Source of the DNA: Pseudoalteromonas phenolica
Lineage (GTDB): Bacteria > Pseudomonadota > Gammaproteobacteria > Enterobacterales > Alteromonadaceae
Direction: 5' to 3'
DNA length: 64,000 nucleotides
NCBI RefSeq assembly: GCF_001444405.1
Contig: NZ_CP013187.1
Span: 992,001-1,056,000, forward strand
Part shown: positions 57,839 to 64,000 of the stretch, piece by piece
How the letters are laid out: every line of letters starts with the position of its first letter
Numbering within the stretch: the stretch's first letter is position 1
The notes under the pieces: model-generated
Told to the model about the DNA's origin: nothing
The model's database searches: none
The model's input: only the letters and a program-made list of their open reading frames with translations
Program-made: the position numbers and the translations under genes

Positions 57839-58846
57839 ATGAAGCCATATCACTACAAAGCTCTTGTTATAGAAAAAAGTACGCCGAGGGTGTTTTCGTA
57901 TCACTTATCAGAGTTGCCAAATAGAGAGCTTTCTGAGTCTGAAGTATTAGTTCGTGTACATTATTCATCCTTAAATTATAAAGACATTTTATCATGTCAG
58001 GGGAACCCTGCAGTAACGCGAAGATTTCCGCATACGCCTGGCTTAGATGCCGGTGGGGTTGTAGAGCGGTCAAATTCCAGTAAGTTTAAGGCCGGTGATA
58101 AAGTTGCGGTATTCTGTACGCCAATGGGAATGAATCATTCAGGTGGACTGGCCGAATATATTACTGTGCCAGAGCAATGGCTAGTAAAGGTGCCTGATCA
58201 AATAAGCCTCATGCAAGTAATGGTATTTGGTACAGCAGGTTACACATCAACTTTAGCTGTAGAAGAAATTATAAAGCACACCCCTCCTGGAGGCTCTGTA
58301 CTTGTTACAGGTGCGAGTGGAGGTGTTGGAAGTATCAGTGCAATTTTACTTAACAAACTGGGTTTCAAAGTAACAGCGAGTGTTTCAAGAGAACAAGGAG
58401 AAGCTTTTGTAAAAAGCTTTGGTATAAAAGATGTTATTAAAACGAATTCTTTATTAGGGAAGGGGAGTCATAACTTACTTCCTCAAAAATGGGATGCTAT
58501 TGTCGATGTCGCTGGTGGAGAAGTACTTTCTGCTCTGTTAAAACAAGTTAAAGAAGAAGGACTTGTCATAGCAACTGGATTAGCAGCTGGAACTCATTTC
58601 TCTAGTACGGTTTTACCTTTTATTCTCAGAGGTATTACCCTGAAAGGTATTAATGCAGAAGGTTCCTCTACAGAAAAGAAATCGGATTTTCTGCATAAAC
58701 TAGCTTCTGAATGGAATTGCGATGAGTTAAGCACTGTGTATCGGCTGGTACAATTTAAAGACGTTTGTGAAGCGATCAGAGCGTATGAATCACATCAGAT
58801 CTTTGGCAGAGTCGTAGTTAATATGGAAGGGAATTATTATGAATAA
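57839..58846 (+). CDS. AcuI/YhdH-type zinc-free alcohol dehydrogenase (enoyl thioester reductase-like)
   Basis: A 335-residue medium-chain reductase. An N-terminal GroES-like domain has SSLNYKDILSCQGNPAVTRRFPHTPGLDAGGVV. An NADP-binding domain has VLVTGASGGVGSISAILLNKLGFKVTA. Cysteine zinc ligands are absent, as in the AcuI/YhdH and quinone oxidoreductase groups. AcuI reduces acryloyl-CoA, so reduction of a 2,3-enoyl thioester is plausible. Its stop overlaps the dehydratase start by eight bases, so the two are coupled. Confidence 0.78.
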   Translation: MKPYHYKALVIEKSTPRVFSYHLSELPNRELSESEVLVRVHYSSLNYKDILSCQGNPAVTRRFPHTPGLDAGGVVERSNSSKFKAGDKVAVFCTPMGMNHSGGLAEYITVPEQWLVKVPDQISLMQVMVFGTAGYTSTLAVEEIIKHTPPGGSVLVTGASGGVGSISAILLNKLGFKVTASVSREQGEAFVKSFGIKDVIKTNSLLGKGSHNLLPQKWDAIVDVAGGEVLSALLKQVKEEGLVIATGLAAGTHFSSTVLPFILRGITLKGINAEGSSTEKKSDFLHKLASEWNCDELSTVYRLVQFKDVCEAIRAYESHQIFGRVVVNMEGNYYE

Positions 58847-59297
58847 AAAAAATAAAGCAGATTTATCCGAGCTTTTGGATATCCAAGATCCGTTCTTAAT
58901 GATTGACGCTTATGAGCTCATTGAAGCAGGTCAAAGTGCAATTGGAGTAAAGCACCTAGATGCGCAAGATTGGTTTTTTCAATGCCATTTACCTAAATCT
59001 GGAGTGATGCCTGGCACAATGCAGATAGAAGGCATGCTGCAAACCTTAGTCCTGCTTATATATGACTCATTTCCTCATGGTGAAAATCGCGCATTAGTAA
59101 ATGAAATTAAGGTTAAGTTGTTATCGACAATAACCGTCAAAAGCTCTACTGAAATAAAATATGAAGCAAGAATAATCTCAATGAGAAGAGGGATATGTAA
59201 AGGTGAAGTAAAGGGGTTCCGTGAAGGGGAATTAATTTGCTCTGGAGAGTTTACTTATGTCTCACCACATTTAATGGCAACACCAAAACTCACTTAG
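58839..59297 (+). CDS. FabZ/FabA-like hotdog-fold dehydratase
   Basis: A 152-residue hotdog protein. DIQDPFLMIDAYELIEAGQSAIGVKHLDAQDWFFQCHLPKSGVMPGTMQIEGMLQ parallels FabZ, including the catalytic His (QCHLP) and the Glu/Asp position (QIEGMLQ). It could dehydrate a 3-hydroxyacyl carrier-protein thioester, giving the substrate of the reductase encoded just before it. It is not the housekeeping fabZ, which lies with lpxD and lpxA in most gammaproteobacteria. Confidence 0.78.
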   Translation: MNKKNKADLSELLDIQDPFLMIDAYELIEAGQSAIGVKHLDAQDWFFQCHLPKSGVMPGTMQIEGMLQTLVLLIYDSFPHGENRALVNEIKVKLLSTITVKSSTEIKYEARIISMRRGICKGEVKGFREGELICSGEFTYVSPHLMATPKLT

Positions 59298-59308
59298 TTT
59301 CAATTAAG

Positions 59309-59345
59309 AAGCACTACAATTTAAATTTTCAGCAGTGCTTTGATT
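59309..59345. terminator. weak hairpin between convergent genes
   Basis: AAGCACT / AGTGCTT with an 18-base loop, between the dehydratase and the opposing acyltransferase gene, followed by a short T-rich stretch. Confidence 0.4.
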
Positions 59346-59350
59346 TATAT

Positions 59351-60256
59351 CTAATTTGATTTTTCTTTTAACTCTTTTTGGTACAGTTCATCAGCTGTTT
59401 TGCCAGTAATAACTTGATGCAGCTTTTTAGTTGGCCCAAAGTAATCAACATAGCAGCTGCCACCTAGTTTTAGGTCTTCAAACATGAGTAAATGAATAGG
59501 GTAGTGGTTTATACAATGAATTAAGAGTGGGCGCCTTAGAGTTGAAACCAAATGGGTTCTTAATAGTCCTCTCTCTCTAAAAGCCCGATCTCCTTGAATC
59601 GTCAAAGAAGAAAAATCGCATTTTTCTAAATCTCGAACATAAAAATGCGCTTCAATATCTTTGGGAGTCGTACCCTTTAAATCAAGAGTGCCTTTAAATG
59701 TTTTCTCATAACGGTATTGAACATTTGCACAGTGCTCAGCATGGTGGACACTCGTTAATGATTTTACATAGTGATGCCCCACACAAATTAACTCGGTTTT
59801 ACTTTTTACCACCCACTCGAAAATAGAGTTAGGACCAGTACTACGCGAAATATATTTATTAGTTAATTCAGGTTCGGCTTTTCCGAATACTAAAAAGGAG
59901 TAAAAGGGCTGTTTGATCCGATGTTTATGGAAATGCTCAAGTAAAAGGCCACCAAATACACCGGTTTGCACCTCACTTGAGCTTGGTGAAAATTTACCAG
60001 TCTGCGGGAATGAAAAATAAAAGCTTGATACTAATAAGGTTTCATTAGCATGCAATTTGTTTACTAGTGAGTCTATAAGGTACTTAGCAGCTTTTTGTGC
60101 TTCAGTATGCTTTACGCCTGTGCTGGCGATTAACATCCGAAAATCAACAGAAAGCCAATAAACTGAGCTTGATGACTCGATAAATGAGGCTTGAAGCGTT
60201 GTTATGATTTGATCTAGTGAGTTCTTTACAAGCTCATGGTTATGTTGAAATTGCAT
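59351..60256 (-). CDS. AAC(3)-family N-acyltransferase
   Basis: A 301-residue protein. The order TLLVSSFYFSFPQTGKFSPSSSEVQTGVFGGLLLEHF, then SFLVFGKAEPELTNKYI, then FEWVVKSKTELICVGHHYVKSLTSVHHAEHCANVQYRYEK follows the aminoglycoside 3-N-acetyltransferase (AAC(3)/YokD) fold, including the His-x-x-Glu near the end. In sugar-modifying clusters this fold acylates amino sugars from CoA or carrier-protein thioesters. Given the neighbouring acyl carrier protein, I infer sugar N-acylation rather than antibiotic resistance. It is the last gene of a six-gene leftward operon. Confidence 0.65.
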   Translation of the reverse strand: MQFQHNHELVKNSLDQIITTLQASFIESSSSVYWLSVDFRMLIASTGVKHTEAQKAAKYLIDSLVNKLHANETLLVSSFYFSFPQTGKFSPSSSEVQTGVFGGLLLEHFHKHRIKQPFYSFLVFGKAEPELTNKYISRSTGPNSIFEWVVKSKTELICVGHHYVKSLTSVHHAEHCANVQYRYEKTFKGTLDLKGTTPKDIEAHFYVRDLEKCDFSSLTIQGDRAFRERGLLRTHLVSTLRRPLLIHCINHYPIHLLMFEDLKLGGSCYVDYFGPTKKLHQVITGKTADELYQKELKEKSN

Positions 60257-60264
60257 AACAAACT

Positions 60265-61236
60265 CTACCTTTGAAATAGGAAGCTTTTTATTTTTTGTGA
60301 AATCGATTCCGCATCTAAGCCTTGATCTTTTAGCATATAGTCATACGCTCCGGTTTTAATAAATGCATCAGGTAGAGCAATAGTAAGGTGCTTAACCCCA
60401 GAGCCTAATGGCGATAAGAACTCCGAGACTGCACTGCCTAAGCCTCCAATTTTAGAGTGCTCTTCAATAGTTACAATAGGCTGCCCCTGTTCAACTAGGT
60501 ACTGAAGCTTTTCTGTATCCAAAGGTTTAATAGTATGCATATTGATCACACTTGCAGATATGCCTTGTTCAGATAATAACTCTGCTGCTTTAATCGATTG
60601 ATAAACCATAGAGCCATTGGCAATTAGCGTAACATCTTTCCCTTCATTAAGAGTAATTGATTTACCAATTTCAAACTCATAATCATCACTGTATACAATC
60701 GGACAATTAGCAGAACCAGTAAGGCGTATATACATTGGCCCTTTATAATTTGCAGCAGCTTTAACTAGTTTAACTACTTCCGCACAATCTGCAGGTGATA
60801 CAACGGTTATATTTGGAATGGAACGCATAACAGCAACGTCTTCAATACCAAAATGAGAGTTACCAAGGAATCCCATTCCAATTCCGCTACCAATAGCGAC
60901 GGCTTTTACATTTAATTCCATATAACCTAAGTTCATGCGAATTTGCTCACTGGCTCTCATGGCAATAAATGGAGAAAATGAAGATGCGAAGACGTTAAAC
61001 CCTTCTTTTGCTAAACCCGCAGCAACCCCAACCATATTTTGTTCAGCAATACCTGCATTTATAAACTTTTCTGGATGTGCTGTTCGAAAACGTTCCAGGC
61101 CAGATGAGCTTGCCAAATCGGCCGACATGACCATCAGATCATCATGTTCTGGTGCGATTGCCAGAATTGCTTGTCCATATACGCCGCGTGGACCGAGTCT
61201 TGCCCACTGACGGGCAGTTTTTGAAGTTATTTCCAT
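60265..61236 (-). CDS. transketolase, C-terminal subunit
   Basis: A 323-residue protein covering the pyrimidine-binding and C-terminal domains of transketolase: FINAGIAEQNMVGVAAGLAKEGFNVFASSFSPFIAMRASEQIR, with the catalytic Glu in AEQNMVG, then VTLIANGSMVYQSIKAAELL and IVTIEEHSKIGGLGSAVSEFL. With the N-terminal half encoded just upstream it should form a complete thiamine-diphosphate enzyme that transfers a two-carbon ketol unit. Split transketolases of this type are common in secondary sugar pathways. Confidence 0.85.
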   Translation of the reverse strand: MEITSKTARQWARLGPRGVYGQAILAIAPEHDDLMVMSADLASSSGLERFRTAHPEKFINAGIAEQNMVGVAAGLAKEGFNVFASSFSPFIAMRASEQIRMNLGYMELNVKAVAIGSGIGMGFLGNSHFGIEDVAVMRSIPNITVVSPADCAEVVKLVKAAANYKGPMYIRLTGSANCPIVYSDDYEFEIGKSITLNEGKDVTLIANGSMVYQSIKAAELLSEQGISASVINMHTIKPLDTEKLQYLVEQGQPIVTIEEHSKIGGLGSAVSEFLSPLGSGVKHLTIALPDAFIKTGAYDYMLKDQGLDAESISQKIKSFLFQR

Positions 61237-61245
61237 TTTAAGTCC

Positions 61246-62064
61246 TTATTCAACTGACTCTTGCAATGACGAGATAGCGGTTTCATAGTTACTTTTAGTT
61301 AAACGGTTATGGTGCCAAGCGTTATCCCCTTCCATGAAAGGTACGCCTTTACCTTTAATTGTATGTGCAATAATTGCTTTTGGCTTATCGATTGGCGCTA
61401 TTTCAAATGCAGCAACTAATTCTGTGATATCATGCCCGTCAACCTCAATCGCATGCCATCCAAAAGCCTTAAATCGTTCGGCCATATTATCAATATGCAG
61501 TACATCTTTACCGTAGCCATCATTTTGTTGTTTATTGTAATCAACAATGGCTGTTAGGTTATTTAGTTTCAAGTGCGATGCAAGCATGGCAGCTTCCCAA
61601 ACAGAACCTTCATTGGTTTCTCCATCACCTACTAGGGTGAATGTCTGAAAGTGTTTTTTTTGTTTTTTAGCAGCGAATGCAATACCGACAGCCATTGAAA
61701 TACCATGGCCGAGACTACCATTTGAAGACTCAATACCTAAATCAAGATTCATTACTGGGTGTGCAATTAAGTCGCTGCCATTTTGTTGAAAAGTTTCAAA
61801 AACTTCTCTTGAGATGATACCTGCCTCTAACAAAGCAGGGTAAAAACCAAGGACGCCATGGCCTTTACTTAATATAAATCTATCTCTATCTACCCACCGA
61901 GGGTTTTTAGGATCGTAATTCAATACTTTCCCATACAGCACCGCCATTACATCCGTCATTGACAATGCACCACCAAGGTGTGTTGATGTACCGCTGTGAT
62001 AGCTCACCTCTAATATATTTTGCCTCATGTTGTAAGCAAATTTATTCAATTCGGGATAACTCAT
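61246..62064 (-). CDS. transketolase, N-terminal subunit
   Basis: A 272-residue thiamine-diphosphate-binding half. The binding motif GDGETNEGSVWEAAMLASHLKLNNLTAIVDYNKQQNDG is complete, and GGALSMTDVMAVLYGKVL and DRFILSKGHGVLGFYPAL match the N-terminal domain. The gene is nine bases upstream of the C-terminal half and the two must act as a heteromer. Housekeeping tktA is normally a single gene, so this pair is probably dedicated to the cluster. Confidence 0.86.
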   Translation of the reverse strand: MSYPELNKFAYNMRQNILEVSYHSGTSTHLGGALSMTDVMAVLYGKVLNYDPKNPRWVDRDRFILSKGHGVLGFYPALLEAGIISREVFETFQQNGSDLIAHPVMNLDLGIESSNGSLGHGISMAVGIAFAAKKQKKHFQTFTLVGDGETNEGSVWEAAMLASHLKLNNLTAIVDYNKQQNDGYGKDVLHIDNMAERFKAFGWHAIEVDGHDITELVAAFEIAPIDKPKAIIAHTIKGKGVPFMEGDNAWHHNRLTKSNYETAISSLQESVE

Positions 62065-62074
62065 TAGGTTCCTC

Positions 62075-62821
62075 TTAAATTAGTCCACCATCGACATTAA
62101 TTACTTGTCCTGTGATGTGTGAAGAAAGATCGCTGCATAAGAAAAGGGCTGTATTAGCGATATCTTGTGCTGAGGCTGCTTTTTTTAGCAAACTTCTAGA
62201 AACTAGGTCTGTTTTAGCTTGTTGATCCATTTCATCTGCCATATCTGTTAAAGTAACTCCAGGTGCAATAGCATTGACTCTTATACCGATATCAGCAAGC
62301 TCTAACGCCATGCTAAGAGATGCTCTTTCAAATGCTGATTTAGTACAGCCATACGCTAGAGTGCCTTTATCTATTTGATGCGTTGCGCTAGACAATATAT
62401 TTATAATACAACCGCTTTTTTGCCTATGCATTAGCCTCGATATTTGTTGAGATAGCAAAAGTTGGTTAAACAAATTCACTTCAAACAGTTGTTTCATATC
62501 TTCTATTGAAGTTAATTGGAATAAAGAGCCTGATGCTATACCTGCGCAGTTAATTAATATATCAACTGATTTAGAGATAGCTCTTACTTCTTTCACAGCA
62601 GATTTGACTTTGTCACTTTGGCTTAGGTCTAATTCGACAAAATGTAATTGAGGGTTATAGTCAAATAATAATTTAGCTGAATGAGTGTCTCTTACAGCAG
62701 CAATAACTTTACAACCATGAGCAAGAAGAGTTTCGGTTATAGCTTTACCTATCCCTCTGTTTGCACCAGTAACTACAGCAGTTTTACCTTGAGTAAGTTG
62801 ACCTTTAATGTAAGGGATCAT
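62075..62821 (-). CDS. short-chain dehydrogenase/reductase
   Basis: A 248-residue SDR with cofactor motif TGANRGIG, NCAG, a catalytic Ser in ILSSATHQ, YGCTK (Tyr and Lys of the active site) and the late VNAIAPGVTLTDMADEM. Overall it resembles FabG-type 3-oxoacyl reductases and sugar dehydrogenases. Either a keto sugar or a 3-ketoacyl thioester could be its substrate. It overlaps the upstream gene by four bases (ATGA). Confidence 0.8.
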   Translation of the reverse strand: MIPYIKGQLTQGKTAVVTGANRGIGKAITETLLAHGCKVIAAVRDTHSAKLLFDYNPQLHFVELDLSQSDKVKSAVKEVRAISKSVDILINCAGIASGSLFQLTSIEDMKQLFEVNLFNQLLLSQQISRLMHRQKSGCIINILSSATHQIDKGTLAYGCTKSAFERASLSMALELADIGIRVNAIAPGVTLTDMADEMDQQAKTDLVSRSLLKKAASAQDIANTALFLCSDLSSHITGQVINVDGGLI

Positions 62822-63249
62822 TTTAATTTCCTATAGATTGGCCCGCGCTCATAGACATCTTCTAATAACAGCCAATCATCATTTTCTAGATTATTACCTT
62901 CGGGGAATGGAGGAACAGCACCTGCCGATATGTTTTTAAGAACGTAAGGGTGAGTATAATATGCCGTTAAACACTGATGGATAAAGTGGTTAACGAGTTG
63001 AAGGTTTTCACGCTTTGCTCGTTCTACACATGTTAATAGCGACTTATCGTCTAATTGTGCTAATTTAAGTGAAAACTTTCTGGCAGCAACGTTATTTAAT
63101 AGTTCAAAAAAACCGTTAACCTGTTCTTCATTTAAAAATTGATTTAAATATTTATCAAGATGGATTTCATTAGCAGAAGGCATGCTTAAATCATTATCAG
63201 CGGGTAAAATCACATCTAAAAATTGTATTAAACTCAATTTGATACCCAC
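62818..63249 (-). CDS. small subunit-like protein associated with the GMC oxidoreductase
   Basis: About 139-143 residues. LIQFLDVILPADNDL, then the long helical middle, YYTHPYV and the end YERGPIYRKL resemble the gluconate 2-dehydrogenase subunit 3 type of partner protein found with GMC-family dehydrogenases. No Tat or Sec signal is present, unlike the periplasmic family members, so a cytoplasmic complex is likely. The frame begins with GTG at 63249. A TTG at 63237 overlapping the GMC stop has a better ribosome binding site (AAAGGTGG). Confidence 0.55.
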   Translation of the reverse strand: MGIKLSLIQFLDVILPADNDLSMPSANEIHLDKYLNQFLNEEQVNGFFELLNNVAARKFSLKLAQLDDKSLLTCVERAKRENLQLVNHFIHQCLTAYYTHPYVLKNISAGAVPPFPEGNNLENDDWLLLEDVYERGPIYRKLK

Positions 63250-64000
63250 CTTTCGATATTATTACTTATGTAATCACAAAACTTTAAGGTTAATGCTTGC
63301 GCTGTTGCTACAGGGTTTACTGCTCCAGAGGTAATAAAAACACTACTATCAACAATAAAAAGGTTTTCGACTTCGTGAGCTTGACCATGCTGGTTTACGA
63401 CAGAGTTTGTTCTGTCGGTTCCCATTTTTGTTGTTCCCATTAAGTGCCAGCCAGCGTGTTTAACAGGGTAATGTGCTGCTGAGACTTTTGCCCCAGCTTC
63501 AGAAAATACAGTCTTAGCTTGTTCTATGCCATGCTCAAGCATTTTTTTAGTATTTTCTTGTAATGTGTAATGAACCTTTATACCAGGAATGCCAAAACTG
63601 TCGGAATTTTCAAAGTCTAGCTCAATTCTATTTTCAGGCACGGGTAAGTCTTCAGAAATGATGGCAATTCCCATATTTCTATTGAAATATTTAGCAAATT
63701 CCTGATGGTGCATTTTCCCAAGTGGAACTCTTCTAGTTAAGAAACCGCTGTAGGCGCTATCAACAGGAGATGAACCTCTTAATATATGAAGTGTATAACC
63801 TCTCTTAAAGTTTCTGTTTTCTTGAGTTTCATAAAATTGATGTGAATAAATGCTGCAGCCTTGAGGCCCAATGCTGGTATTTAGCGGTTCAGAAAATACG
63901 CCCTCAACATAAGCTAGTGGATGTAACATTAAATTGCGACCTACTAAGTCGAAGTTATTTAATAAGCCATTTGGAAAGCGCTTTGATTTACTATTGAGCA
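63234..64000 (-). CDS. GMC family oxidoreductase (partial, N-terminus beyond window)
   Basis: The frame stays open to the window edge; the first methionine inside (63929) is internal, since GRNL precedes it as in GMC proteins. The visible 255 residues cover the substrate-binding and C-terminal domains: HAGWHLMGTTKMGTDRTNSVVNQHGQAHEVENLFIVDSSVFITSGAVNPVATAQALTLKFCDYI. The conserved His pair region and the FAD-contacting end are there. GMC enzymes oxidise alcohols or sugars with FAD. It is the most upstream visible gene of the leftward operon and overlaps the small-subunit gene by 16 bases. Confidence 0.82.
   Translation of the reverse strand, partial: LNSKSKRFPNGLLNNFDLVGRNLMLHPLAYVEGVFSEPLNTSIGPQGCSIYSHQFYETQENRNFKRGYTLHILRGSSPVDSAYSGFLTRRVPLGKMHHQEFAKYFNRNMGIAIISEDLPVPENRIELDFENSDSFGIPGIKVHYTLQENTKKMLEHGIEQAKTVFSEAGAKVSAAHYPVKHAGWHLMGTTKMGTDRTNSVVNQHGQAHEVENLFIVDSSVFITSGAVNPVATAQALTLKFCDYISNNIERWVSN

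Noticed and set aside
59351..60256. Aminoglycoside resistance gene
   Set aside because: The fold resembles AAC(3), but the operon context with an acyl carrier protein and sugar enzymes points to glycan acylation. No other resistance or mobile gene is near.
57482..64000. Ordinary fatty-acid synthesis cluster
   Set aside because: No ketosynthase or malonyl transferase is present. The transketolase halves, GMC pair and acyltransferase do not belong to fatty-acid synthesis.

Overview
The window reads as a chromosomal stretch of a marine gammaproteobacterium of the order Alteromonadales, most likely Pseudoalteromonas or a close relative. The base composition is AT-rich, the 16S rRNA variable regions look Pseudoalteromonas-like, and gene order is typical of the group (gloB-yafS-rnhA-dnaQ-TIGR03503-tRNA-Asp; flgT/flgP; cheV-cheR-flgBCDE). 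No insertion sequence, integrase, phage gene or CRISPR array was found.

Layout. (1) 139-6863: type IV pilus minor-pilin operon pilV-pilW-pilX-pilY1-pilE, met head-on by two FimT/GspH-like pseudopilin genes. (2) 7005-12672: housekeeping genes glnB, bamD, rluD, pgeF and clpB, the last with a good heat-shock (sigma-32) promoter. (3) 12923-18228: a complete rRNA operon with two promoters, two boxA elements, 16S and 23S processing stalks and no tRNA in the 16S-23S spacer. It is followed to about 18980 by a gene-free tract holding a broken second 5S gene and six copies of a hairpin repeat whose arms change in a compensatory way. (4) 18982-30995: a chemoreceptor, a small membrane protein, an EamA transporter behind a candidate operator pair, a BaeSR-like two-component system, mltD, gloB, a methyltransferase, rnhA, dnaQ and a TIGR03503 protein. 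(5) 31023-31826: seven identical tRNA-Asp(GUC) genes in tandem behind one promoter, then a peroxiredoxin-glutaredoxin fusion. (6) 32774-55345: a large flagellar and chemotaxis block (flgT, flgP, flgN, flgM, flgA, cheV, cheR, flgB to flgL, three flagellins, flaG, fliD, fliS, a FliT-like gene). (7) 55356-64000: a Maf-type flagellin glycosyltransferase followed by a biosynthetic cluster that continues past the window edge: acyl carrier protein, AcuI-like reductase, FabZ-like dehydratase, AAC(3)-fold acyltransferase, split transketolase, SDR, a GMC-oxidoreductase-associated small subunit and the GMC oxidoreductase itself.

How it works together. The flagellar block shows a visible sigma-54/sigma-28 hierarchy. 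Six sites keep the GG-N10-GC geometry of sigma-54 promoters (before flgT, flgP, flgB, flgF, flgJ and the second flagellin). Sigma-28 sites precede flgM and the first and third flagellins. The cluster beside the Maf gene is the best candidate for an undescribed pathway: its gene content fits building and reducing an acyl group on a carrier protein and attaching it to an amino sugar destined for flagellin. That assignment rests on gene content and position and is an inference.
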